From Burkholderia ubonensis (GTDB lineage Bacteria; Pseudomonadota; Gammaproteobacteria; Burkholderiales; Burkholderiaceae): a DNA stretch of 64,000 nt. The DNA is taken from assembly GCF_902833085.1 (NCBI RefSeq), contig NZ_CADFEB010000006.1, positions 496,001 to 560,000 of the forward strand, read 5' to 3'. Positions 1-7,257 of this stretch are shown one piece after another. Position 1 is the first letter of the stretch, and every line of letters begins with the position of its first letter. The position numbers and the translations under genes were made by a program. The notes beneath the pieces were generated by a model. The model ran no database searches and was not told the DNA's origin. It saw only the letters and a program-made list of their open reading frames with translations.

Positions 1-277
1 CCAGCGCGACCAGCCCCTGCTCGACCAGCGTCATGAACGCGACGCTGGTGATCGGCTTCGTCATCGAATAGATGCGGAAGATCGCGTCCTCGCGCATCGG
101 CTTCGCGCGTTCCACGTCCATCGACCCGACGACGTTCACGTGCGCGCACTCGCCGCGGCGATGAATCAGCGTCACCGCCCCGGGCAGGCGCCCGGACGCC
201 ACGTATCGTTCGTTCAGCCGATCGTCGAACGCCATCAGCCGCTGCGACGACAATCCAAGATGTTCCGCCCTCGTCAT
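1..277 (-). CDS. Serine hydrolase, beta-lactamase/class C esterase family (partial, N-terminal part)
   Basis: The first 92 residues are present; the rest lies beyond the left window edge. The start is the ATG at 277, which opens MTRAEHLGLSSQRLM. An S-x-x-K motif is visible at residues 71-74 (SMTK, in the context FRIYSMTKPITS). This is the nucleophile motif of the beta-lactamase-related Pfam family, which covers class C beta-lactamases, EstB-type esterases and D-amino-peptidases. There is no signal peptide at this start, which points to a cytoplasmic esterase-like member rather than a periplasmic lactamase. The substrate cannot be told. The Y-x-N and H/K-x-G motifs would lie outside the window. 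Confidence 0.8.
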   Translation of the reverse strand, partial: MTRAEHLGLSSQRLMAFDDRLNERYVASGRLPGAVTLIHRRGECAHVNVVGSMDVERAKPMREDAIFRIYSMTKPITSVAFMTLVEQGLVAL

Positions 278-423
278 GCTCACGCCTCCCTGTCCACTCA
301 GGTTTCGACCTGCCGGAAAGCATTCCGCTTCGATCATGCGGATCACGCCGGCCGCCACTCAAACATTCTAAAAATAGCATGATAGCATTTTATGGCGCGA
401 TCGCTTGCATTCCCTCCCGCCGC

Positions 424-1755
424 TCAGCGTCCTCGCGGCACCCACCCGCCGTGAAACCCCGCCGGCACGCGCCTCGGCAGATGAACGGTCGCCACCGGCC
501 CGCGCTCGATGCAGCGCGCATCGAGAATGACGAGGTCGCTGGTATCGGTCGCGCGACGATACACCCACGCGAGCACCCAGCCGTCGTCTTCGGCGGACGA
601 TCCGGCACGGGACACGAACACCGGCTCGCTGTTCTGGTCGCCTTCGGGCACGTCGTAACGCGCGACCGCGCGTTGCTCGAGGTCGTAGCGGACGATACCG
701 CGAAGTTCGGCATTGGTCGGCTGTTCGGCCGCATAGAAGAATCGGTATGCGTCGCCCGTCCGGTCTTCATTGATGCGCGGCATTTCGATGCCCGCTTCCC
801 CGATCTGCGTCTCGGCGACCGTTCCTCCGTCGAGGTCGATCACGTAGCGCCACAGCACGCCCACCGGGTTGTCCTCGAACGCGCCGGGATGCCGGCCGAC
901 CCGCAGGAACCACGGGTATCGCACCGCATCGAGCACGATCGTCGCATCGTCCGTGTCATACGCATTCACGACGTGCTGGATGAAGCACGGCGCGATGTCG
1001 AACCAGCGCACCGCGCCGCCGTGACGCGGGATCACGCCGAGACGCGCGCTGCGCTCGTCGTGCCAGCGCAGCGGCATGCGGTGCCCGCGCGACAGCATCG
1101 AGAAGTCGTAGCCGACGTTGAGGTCGAGCAGGATGCTGTGGGTCGCGGTGATCGCCATGTCGTGCATCATCGACGGCGCCGGCACGTCGATTTCGACGTC
1201 GACGGTCTGGCGGCCCTGCGCGTCATGGACGCCGTAGCGCAGCCACGGCGCCTGCCAGTGCGCGCGGAACGACATCAGTTCGCCGGTGCGCGGATCGACT
1301 TTCGGATGCCCGGTCATGCCGCCTGCCAGCCCCGCATGCCGCGCCGGAACGTTGAACGCGCCGAGGTCGCCGTCGATCGCCAGCGGCATGCCGCCTTCGG
1401 CCAGCGCCAGCAGTTCCCCCGCGTGCCGCAGCACGTTCACGCTCGGATTGGTGTCCGGCAGCGACGCGGCCCGCTCCGGCGCGAACACGTCCGCCCAGCG
1501 CCGCGTGCGGGCCCACCGGTTGCAGTAGCCGGTCGCGCGGCCGGCCTCGAATGAAACTGCATGCAGCATCGCGGATTCCGGCCACCACGACAGCACGTCG
1601 TTGCCGGTGAAACGGCCGCTCAGCGGATTCGGGCCATTGCGCAGCAGGGTCCCGTCGAGGTCGCACGGGATGCGTCCGGTGACGCGGAGGTCATGAAGAT
1701 CGACTTCGTCGGCGACCGGCGCCACCGCGCCGCTATTCAGATCGAAGGTGGTCAT
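424..1755 (-). CDS. Carotenoid oxygenase family protein (RPE65/apocarotenoid dioxygenase type)
   Basis: 443 residues from the ATG at 1755 (MTTFDLNSGAVAPV). The family cleaves carotenoid, apocarotenoid or stilbene double bonds with a mononuclear iron held by four histidines. Candidate ligands are all visible at sensible spacing: His150 (TGHPKVD), His198 (MMHDMAIT), His261 (FIQHVVNAY) and His435 near the end (GFHGGWVP). The N-terminal motif LLRNGPNPL is typical of bacterial members. The open frame runs much further upstream, but that extension is a shadow of the neighbouring DUF2239 gene. The gene starts just after that DUF2239 gene ends, so the two are probably co-transcribed. Lignostilbene dioxygenase-like activity is an alternative; the substrate is unknown. 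Confidence 0.9.
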   Translation of the reverse strand: MTTFDLNSGAVAPVADEVDLHDLRVTGRIPCDLDGTLLRNGPNPLSGRFTGNDVLSWWPESAMLHAVSFEAGRATGYCNRWARTRRWADVFAPERAASLPDTNPSVNVLRHAGELLALAEGGMPLAIDGDLGAFNVPARHAGLAGGMTGHPKVDPRTGELMSFRAHWQAPWLRYGVHDAQGRQTVDVEIDVPAPSMMHDMAITATHSILLDLNVGYDFSMLSRGHRMPLRWHDERSARLGVIPRHGGAVRWFDIAPCFIQHVVNAYDTDDATIVLDAVRYPWFLRVGRHPGAFEDNPVGVLWRYVIDLDGGTVAETQIGEAGIEMPRINEDRTGDAYRFFYAAEQPTNAELRGIVRYDLEQRAVARYDVPEGDQNSEPVFVSRAGSSAEDDGWVLAWVYRRATDTSDLVILDARCIERGPVATVHLPRRVPAGFHGGWVPRGR

Positions 1756-1759
1756 GCCG

Positions 1760-2389
1760 TCACGATTCCAGCAGATGATCGTCGGCCGCGCTCGGCGGGA
1801 TCTTGCCGAGCACGAGTGCGAGCGCGTGATCGCGCACGTCGTCGGGCCAGGCCGCGAGCAGCTCGTCCAGCCGGGCGTGGTCGCTCGCGTAAAGCGCGCG
1901 CGCCGCCTCCTCGAAGCCGGGCAGATCGCCGCCGATCGCCGACATGAAGTGATAGGCCCGATCCTTCGCCACGCGGCTGCGGTCTTCGGCCGCCCGTGCG
2001 CGCCGCGCTTCGTCGACGAGCTTGCGCAACGCGACCGACGCGCCGCCGGGTTGCGCGCCCAGCCAGTCCCAATGGCGCGGCAGCAGCGTGACCTCCCGCG
2101 CCACCACGCCGAGCTTCGGGCGGCCGCGGCCGCGCGGCTCGTCCGCGCGGGCCTGCTCATCGGCGGGCGCGGACACGTCTTCTCGCGGCGGTTCGAAGCG
2201 CGCACGGATTTCATCGTCCGAGCCGCGCATATCGATGTCGATCGAGCGGCCGGTCGTGTCGTCGAAGATCAGCACCGTGGCGGCGGAACCCGCATCGATC
2301 GCCCGTCTGACCGTAATTGCGACCATGGCAAGCGGCCCTGTGGCGAGCCGCCGATAACCTTCGAAAGCGGTATACGAACCGGGATGCAT
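1760..2389 (-). CDS. DUF2239 family protein
   Basis: 209 residues from the second ATG (2389, MHPGSYTAFEGYRRLATG). AGGAAGG lies five bases upstream of that ATG, so it is preferred to the ATG at 2407, which has no clear ribosome site. The N-terminal half carries the segment AATVLIFDDTTGRSIDIDMRGS, then a charged linker (RGRGRPKLGVVAREVTLLPRHWDWL) and an alpha-helical C-terminal half. This is the layout of DUF2239 (COG3644), a family without a known biochemical role. The gene ends four bases before the carotenoid oxygenase start, so the two form an operon. The upstream region has a perfect 18-bp palindrome and a degenerate second copy. Confidence 0.85.
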   Translation of the reverse strand: MHPGSYTAFEGYRRLATGPLAMVAITVRRAIDAGSAATVLIFDDTTGRSIDIDMRGSDDEIRARFEPPREDVSAPADEQARADEPRGRGRPKLGVVAREVTLLPRHWDWLGAQPGGASVALRKLVDEARRARAAEDRSRVAKDRAYHFMSAIGGDLPGFEEAARALYASDHARLDELLAAWPDDVRDHALALVLGKIPPSAADDHLLES

Positions 2390-2427
2390 GCTGCCCTTCC
2401 TATCCATTGTGAAGTTGAAAGACCGAC

Positions 2428-2473
2428 TTTATACCCGGGTATAAATCATCCGTCAATATTATCCGGGTATAAA
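2428..2473. promoter_or_regulatory. Perfect 18-bp palindrome plus degenerate second copy (candidate operator)
   Basis: TTTATACCCGGGTATAAA at 2428-2445 is a perfect palindrome. A second site at 2456-2473 matches it at 14 of 18 positions and keeps the whole right half. The two centres are 28 bp apart. Both lie in the short AT-rich gap upstream of the DUF2239-carotenoid oxygenase operon. Such paired dyads usually bind a homodimeric repressor. No TetR or MarR gene is adjacent, so the binding protein is unknown. Confidence 0.65.
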
Positions 2474-2650
2474 TTTGAGGCTGCGGCGGCGCGTCGGTTG
2501 CCCGATTGATGGCGCGCGGGCATGATGAGTCCGAGCCGGCACGCTGCCGCCCCTTTTTTCGTCGGGCGTGCGGCCGGCAGGCGGATCGATCGCAGCCCGA
2601 TCCGTTTGGCGCGTCCGTCGGCGTCGATCGATCCGGCTGCCCACGTCAGC

Positions 2651-3556
2651 ATGTCCATGTCCTTACGCGCATTCAGAACGCTGGTGGCGATCGCCCGCCA
2701 TCGGACCTTCGCCCGGGCCGGCGAAGCCATCGGGCTCACGCAATCGGCGGTGAGCCTGCAGATCAAGACGCTCGAAAGCGAATTCAACGTCCAGTTGTTC
2801 GACCGCTCGCGCAGGCAGCCCGCGCTGACCGAGGCGGGCCGCATCCTGGTCGCGCAAGCCGAGCAGATCCTCGCGATGGTCGACCGGATTCCCGACGCGC
2901 TCAGCGACGAAAAGAAGCTGGTCGGCCGGCTGCGGATCGGCGCGATCCAGACCGCGCTGGCCGGCCCGCTGCCCGACGCGCTGCTCGCGCTGCGTCACGC
3001 GCATCCGTCGCTGCGCGTGCATGTATCCGCCGGGATGTCGGCGGAACTCGCGCAGCGCGTCGCCGCCGGCGAGCTCGATGCGGCGATCACCACGCACCCC
3101 GTCAAACCTCATCCGGCCGAACTGACCTGGACGCCGCTCTACGAGGATCGCTTCTGGCTGCTCGTCCCGCCGCACTGCACGGAACGGGACGCGGGCGCGC
3201 TCCTCGAATCGCTGCCGTTCATCCGCTTCGATGCGCAGGCCTGGGCGGGCCGCATGATTGCCGCGGAGCTGCGCCGGCTCGGCGTGCGGGTGCGCGAGGA
3301 AATGGTCCTGGACAGCACGGAGACGATCGTCCGCATGGTCGCGCGAGGCCTGGGCGCCGCGATCGTCGCGCTCTCCGATTCGACGCTCGCGCGCCTGCCG
3401 GCGGTGACGCGGTTGCCGTTCGGCGAGCCGCAAATGGCGCGCGCCGTCGTGCTGCTCGAACATCAGTCGCGCCCGGCGGAGCGCTTCGCCCGCGCGCTGG
3501 CCGCGGAAGTCACTGCGTCATCCATGAGAATTTCTCATTGGACGCACGATAATTAA
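2651..3556 (+). CDS. LysR family transcriptional regulator
   Basis: 301 residues if translation starts at the ATG at 2651 (MSMSLRAFRTLVAIARHRTF). The frame is open further upstream, but that part does not look like a LysR N-terminus. Residues 1-60 form the winged helix-turn-helix, with the typical segments TFARAGEAIGLTQSAVSLQIKTLE and LFDRSRRQPALTEAGR. The rest is the periplasmic-binding-like effector domain (LRIGAIQTALAGPLPDALLALR and later parts). It is followed in the same direction by an AEC-family exporter and an EamA exporter, either of which may be a target. The ligand is unknown. Confidence 0.9.
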   Translation: MSMSLRAFRTLVAIARHRTFARAGEAIGLTQSAVSLQIKTLESEFNVQLFDRSRRQPALTEAGRILVAQAEQILAMVDRIPDALSDEKKLVGRLRIGAIQTALAGPLPDALLALRHAHPSLRVHVSAGMSAELAQRVAAGELDAAITTHPVKPHPAELTWTPLYEDRFWLLVPPHCTERDAGALLESLPFIRFDAQAWAGRMIAAELRRLGVRVREEMVLDSTETIVRMVARGLGAAIVALSDSTLARLPAVTRLPFGEPQMARAVVLLEHQSRPAERFARALAAEVTASSMRISHWTHDN

Positions 3557-3705
3557 CAATTATTCCTGTTGCCTGCGCGTGTTAACTTGGCGGCGTCGCT
3601 ACTCGCTCGAACGCTCGCCGCCATGCCGCACGCCGGACGGATACCCGTATTGCCCCATTGCCCGGCCGCCGCGCCGGCACGCATGATTCGTGCGCGAGCG
3701 CAGCG

Positions 3706-4638
3706 ATGATCGGGGCCGTCCTGCTCGCACTCGCGCCGGTCGCGCTGCTGGTCGCGCTCGGCCACTGGCTCAAGCGCACCGGCTTCGTGGGCGACGCGTT
3801 CTGGCCGTCGGCCGAGCGCCTCTGCTATTACGTGCTGTTGCCCGCGCTGTTCGCGCACGGGCTCGCGAGCGCCCGGCTGCAATCGCTCGCCGTGATGCCG
3901 CTCGCGCTCGCGCTGGTCGGCTCGACGGTGGCCGTGGCGGCGGCGCTGCTGCTGATCCGCCCGTTCGTGCGGGTGGACGGCGCCGGCTTTACGTCGGTAT
4001 TCCAGGGTGCGGTGCGCTTCAACAACTATGTGGGCGCATCGCTGGCCGCGGGCCTGTTCGGCGCCCAGGGCATTGCGCTGGCCGCCGTGTGCGTCGCCGC
4101 GATCGTCCCGACCGTCAACCTGATGTGCGTGCTGGTGTTCGCGCGCTACGGATCGACGCGACCGGGAATCGTCGCGCTCGTGCGCCAGATCGTGTCGAAT
4201 CCGCTGGTGGTTGCCTGCGCAATCGGCATCGCGATGCAGGCAAGCGGCGCGACGTTCCCGCCCGCGATCGAACCGGCCGTGCGCGCACTCGGCGCCGCGT
4301 CGATGCCGCTCGGGCTGCTGTGCGTGGGTGCGGCATTGACGTTCGACGCCGCGCGCGCGTGGATGCAGCCGGTCTGCGTCGCGTCGGCGTTCAAGTTCGT
4401 CGCGATGCCGCTGCTCACGCTCGTCGCGGGGCGCGCGCTCGGGCTCGGCGACGCGGCCCTCACGGTGGCGCTGCTGTTCCAGGCGCTGCCGACGTCGTCG
4501 GCGTCGTACCTGATGGCGCGCCAGCTCGGCGGCGACGCGCCGCTGATGGCCGGCATCACCGCATTCCAGACGCTGTTCGCGACGATCGCGATGCCGGCCG
4601 TGCTGACGACGCTCGTTGCGACGTCGGCGCTGCGCTGA
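3706..4638 (+). CDS. AEC family transporter (auxin efflux carrier / malonate transporter type)
   Basis: 310 residues from the ATG at 3706 (MIGAVLLALAPVALLVALGHWLKRTGF). There are about ten hydrophobic segments in two bundles of five. The conserved early segment (FWPSAERLCYYVLLPALFAHGLASARL) and the late one (LLFQALPTSSASYLMARQLGGDAPLMAGITAFQTL) are characteristic of AEC carriers such as MdcF and YwkB. It is an inner-membrane secondary transporter, probably for an organic acid. It lies 149 bp after a LysR regulator and 55 bp before an EamA transporter, both on the same strand. Confidence 0.88.
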   Translation: MIGAVLLALAPVALLVALGHWLKRTGFVGDAFWPSAERLCYYVLLPALFAHGLASARLQSLAVMPLALALVGSTVAVAAALLLIRPFVRVDGAGFTSVFQGAVRFNNYVGASLAAGLFGAQGIALAAVCVAAIVPTVNLMCVLVFARYGSTRPGIVALVRQIVSNPLVVACAIGIAMQASGATFPPAIEPAVRALGAASMPLGLLCVGAALTFDAARAWMQPVCVASAFKFVAMPLLTLVAGRALGLGDAALTVALLFQALPTSSASYLMARQLGGDAPLMAGITAFQTLFATIAMPAVLTTLVATSALR

Positions 4639-4693
4639 TTCCGTCGGCGCGATTCGTTGCCCGCACAACTTTCCGTCCCACCTTGCCGACAAC

Positions 4694-5626
4694 ATGAACG
4701 CTTCCGCCACGCCGGTCGCCGCAGCCAAAGCGCTGTCGCCTACCGGGATCTACGTCAAGCTCACCCTGGTCGCGCTGTTCTGGGGCGGCACCTTCATCGC
4801 GGGCCGCGTGCTCGCCGCGTCGCTGCCCGCGACGACGGCCGCGACCGGACGATTCGCGATCGCAGCCCTGTTGCTGGCCGGCCTGACCTGGAAAGTCGAA
4901 GGCCGCCTGCCGAGGTTGAGCGGCCGGCAGCTGCTGGCGACCTTCGCGCTCGGCGTGACGGGCATCTTTCTCTACAACCTGTGCTTCTTTGCCGCGCTGG
5001 CGCGCATGCCGGCGGGCCGCACCGCGCTGTTCGTCGCGCTGAATCCGATCGCGACGGCGATCCTGCTGTCGGCCGTGTTCCGCGAGCGGCTCGCGCCGTC
5101 CCGCTGGGCTGGCATCGCGCTGGCGCTGTTCGGCGCGCTGGTCGTGATCAGCCAGGGGCAGCTCGTGCGGGTCCTCACCGACCTGCACAGCACGTTCGGC
5201 GCCGGGGAACGCTACATGCTGTGCGCGGTGGCCAGCTGGGCTGCCTACACCGTCATCGGCCGCTACGCGCTCGACGGGCTGTCGCCGCTCGTGTCGACCA
5301 CCTACGCGACGCTCTGGGGGCTTGCGCTGCTGATCGGCGCGAGCCTGCTGGACACGCACGCGGGCGCGACCGCCCCGCTCACCTGGCAGGCTGCCGGCGC
5401 GATCGCATATCTCGGCGCGGTCGGCACCGTCGTCGCATTCGTCTGGTACTCGCAGGGCATCCGCGCACTGGGGCCGGCCCGCACCGCGGTATTCACCAAT
5501 CTCGTGCCGGTGTTCGGGGTCCTGCTGTCCGTGGTCCTGCTCGGCGAATCATTGACCCGCTCGATGCTCGCCGGCGGCGTGCTCGTGATCGCGGGCGTCA
5601 TGCTGACGAACCGCGTCGGCCGCTGA
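4694..5626 (+). CDS. EamA/DMT superfamily transporter
   Basis: 310 residues from the ATG at 4694 (MNASATPVAAAKALSPT). Ten transmembrane segments fall in two EamA repeats. The first begins LTLVALFWGGTFIAGRVLAASLPA with the typical ALNPIATAILLSAVF end. The second is SWAAYTVIGRYALDGLSPL to TNLVPVFGVLLSVVLLGES. The family exports amino acids, nucleosides or drugs across the inner membrane; the substrate is not predictable. The gene follows the AEC transporter closely and ends facing the DUF4180 gene on the other strand. Confidence 0.9.
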   Translation: MNASATPVAAAKALSPTGIYVKLTLVALFWGGTFIAGRVLAASLPATTAATGRFAIAALLLAGLTWKVEGRLPRLSGRQLLATFALGVTGIFLYNLCFFAALARMPAGRTALFVALNPIATAILLSAVFRERLAPSRWAGIALALFGALVVISQGQLVRVLTDLHSTFGAGERYMLCAVASWAAYTVIGRYALDGLSPLVSTTYATLWGLALLIGASLLDTHAGATAPLTWQAAGAIAYLGAVGTVVAFVWYSQGIRALGPARTAVFTNLVPVFGVLLSVVLLGESLTRSMLAGGVLVIAGVMLTNRVGR

Positions 5627-5663
5627 TGCGCCGCGCGAGGTCATTGCCCGTGCGGCGAACGCG

Positions 5664-6035
5664 TCATGCCCCGACCGCGAACTTCTGTTCCAGCGCGGAC
5701 ACATGCGGGACGAACAGGACCGTGCGCCCGCGATTGCTTTCGCGGACGAACGCGCGCAGCGCCTGGCTGCGCGCCAGCCAAGCGTCGATGTCGCCGACGA
5801 TCGCAAGGCCGATGCCGTAGTTCGTGAACTTCTGCGCGATGTTGCCCAGCAGGCGGGTTTCGAGCCGAAACAGGTCGTCGTGCATGGTCGCGACCGGCAC
5901 CGCGACCCAACCCGCTTCGTGCGACCATGCGTCCCCGATCAGCGTGATCGCATCCGCTTCGCTCGCGAGGACCGTGCCGTGGTCCGCGCATACCAGCACG
6001 CATTGATCGCCGAGCTTGTGCACGTTCGAGGACAT
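5664..6035 (-). CDS. DUF4180 domain-containing protein
   Basis: 123 residues from the ATG at 6035 (MSSNVHKLGDQCVLVCADHG). GGAG stands nine bases before the start. The segment ADAITLIGDAWSHEAGWVAVPV followed by ETRLLGNIAQKFTNYGIGLAIVGDI is typical of DUF4180, a small alpha/beta domain of unknown function; NIAQKFTNYG is the most conserved part. It is the second gene of a two-gene unit behind an HTH protein, 68 bp downstream. The pair shares the inverted repeat at 6533-6588 as its upstream control region. Confidence 0.85.
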   Translation of the reverse strand: MSSNVHKLGDQCVLVCADHGTVLASEADAITLIGDAWSHEAGWVAVPVATMHDDLFRLETRLLGNIAQKFTNYGIGLAIVGDIDAWLARSQALRAFVRESNRGRTVLFVPHVSALEQKFAVGA

Positions 6036-6103
6036 CGCCGTTACTCCGTGTTCCGTTGACAGAATCGGGCCTCGCGCCCGCATGGTTTCCGACGACCCGC
6101 CGC

Positions 6104-6517
6104 TCAACCGCGAAACGACTGCAGCAAGGTGTCCAGCGTCTGAAGCAGCGCGGCGGTATCGCCGAGCGACGCGATGACGACGACCCTGATCCGGCTTCGC
6201 TCCGGATCGAAGATCGTTTCGAGATGCACGGCACTGTCGCGCGCCGTCGGGGTATTCAGCACGGCCTGCAGGCTCCTTGCCACGTACTGATGCAGCTCGG
6301 AGCGGGCGTCGGGCACGTCGACGACCGTGGTGACGCGAACGGGCTCCGGCTCGGCTGCGTCACCGGTGACGGCCGCGAGGTCCGCATGCCGGATCCGATA
6401 GGCCTTCCCGACGCGGCTCGCGTTCAGCTTCCCGTCCCGTATGAAGCGAAGAATGGTCTTCGGATGAAGACGGAGTTTTTGCGCCGCTTCATCGACCGTA
6501 TAAAAGAGGTCTTGCAC
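6104..6517 (-). CDS. Helix-turn-helix (excisionase/MerR-like) DNA-binding protein
   Basis: 137 residues from a GTG start at 6517 (read as MQDLFYTVDEAAQKLRLHPKTILRFIRDGKLNA). GAGG lies upstream. The first 50 residues form the excisionase-type HTH_17 domain, ending with RVGKAYRIRHADL. The C-terminal part (residues 60-137) is an alpha/beta domain of unknown type containing HLETIFDPERSRIRVVVIAS and leucine-rich ends. Its position ahead of DUF4180, with a long inverted repeat directly upstream, suggests an autoregulator of this pair. There is no integrase nearby, so a role in phage excision is unlikely. Confidence 0.8.
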   Translation of the reverse strand: MQDLFYTVDEAAQKLRLHPKTILRFIRDGKLNASRVGKAYRIRHADLAAVTGDAAEPEPVRVTTVVDVPDARSELHQYVARSLQAVLNTPTARDSAVHLETIFDPERSRIRVVVIASLGDTAALLQTLDTLLQSFRG

Positions 6518-6532
6518 GCCGGTTGGCCCTCG

Positions 6533-6588
6533 AAATATTCCCTATTGATCCACATTCTAGTATTTTTATGGATCAATTGGGAATATTT
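6533..6588. promoter_or_regulatory. 20-bp inverted repeat, 19/20 matched, 16-bp spacer (candidate operator)
   Basis: The left arm at 6533-6552 and the right arm at 6569-6588 are reverse complements at 19 of 20 positions. The spacer at 6553-6568 is AT-rich. The element sits 16 bp upstream of the GTG start of the HTH-DUF4180 unit and about 200 bp upstream of the divergent secreted-protein gene. It has no U-run on either side, and it lies in a promoter gap rather than after a gene. An operator is therefore more likely than a terminator. Confidence 0.75.
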
Positions 6589-6787
6589 GCCGACGCACAA
6601 GCTCACGTCCCTGCCAAAAACCGCCTATCGTGAATTAAGCGCCCCTGCGGTCCGCCGTCCGATCCGCTGCCGATCACGCCGCCCGCCGCGGGCTGCTGCG
6701 TCGAGGCTTGCCGCATCGCGATCCCGGACCGTCCAGCCGCCACGCGCGAGCGATCGCGACCGCCCACCGGACAACAAGGAGGCAATC

Positions 6788-7162
6788 ATGAAAGCCGCGC
6801 TTCTCGCCAGTTCCGTCCTGCTCGCCGCCGTATCGTCGTCGGCATTGGCGCAGGGCGCCATCACCAGCGTCGAAAACGGCGCGCTCGTCGCCGCGAACGG
6901 GATGACCCTCTACAGCTTCGACAAGGACAAGCCCAACGCCAGTGCCAGTGCGTGCACGGGCCAGTGCGAATCGCTCTGGCCGCCGTACAAGGCGAGCACG
7001 AACGACGTGCCCGTCGGCCCGTATACGATCGTCAAGCGCGACGACGGCAGCCCGCAGTGGGCCTACAAGGGCAAGCCGCTGTATTTCTTCTCGAAGGACA
7101 TGAAACAGGGCGAGCGCAACGGCGACAACTACAACAAGATGTGGCACGTCGTCACGCCGTAG
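6788..7162 (+). CDS. Secreted COG4315-type repeat protein (predicted lipoprotein-like family)
   Basis: 124 residues. The start at 6788 is supported by AAGGAGG nine bases upstream. Residues 1-21 are a Sec signal peptide ending in SSALA before QGAITS. The mature part has two copies of the secreted-repeat motif: GMTLYSFDKDKPNASASACTG...C...WPP and then GSPQWAYKGKPLYFFSKDMKQGE...MWHVV. Two cysteines in the first repeat (SACTGQCESLW) may pair or bind metal. The family is periplasmic or exported and of unknown role. A strong hairpin follows the stop codon. Confidence 0.88.
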   Translation: MKAALLASSVLLAAVSSSALAQGAITSVENGALVAANGMTLYSFDKDKPNASASACTGQCESLWPPYKASTNDVPVGPYTIVKRDDGSPQWAYKGKPLYFFSKDMKQGERNGDNYNKMWHVVTP

Positions 7163-7175
7163 GCCCGCGCGACGC

Positions 7176-7211
7176 AAAAAAGCCCGGCCGGAACGACTCC
7201 GGCCGGGCCTT
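7176..7211 (-). terminator. Rho-independent terminator downstream of mmsA
   Basis: A 10-bp GC stem (7182-7191 with 7199-7208) has a 7-base loop. Read on the minus strand it is followed by six T residues, so it ends the mmsA transcript. It lies between converging genes and may also slow plus-strand transcripts from the secreted-protein gene, though there is no T-run on that side. Confidence 0.85.
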
Positions 7212-7257
7212 CACCGCTGCCCTGCACCGCCCGCCGCACCGGCAGGCGTCACGTGCG

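Noticed and set aside
379-1554. Long plus-strand frame opposite the carotenoid oxygenase
   Set aside because: Typical antisense open frame in high-GC DNA, with His/Arg-rich product and no domain; the minus-strand gene has all its metal ligands.
1756-2214. N-terminal extension of the carotenoid oxygenase frame up to 2214
   Set aside because: It is Arg-rich shadow sequence of the DUF2239 gene on the same strand; the family N-terminus begins at the ATG at 1755.
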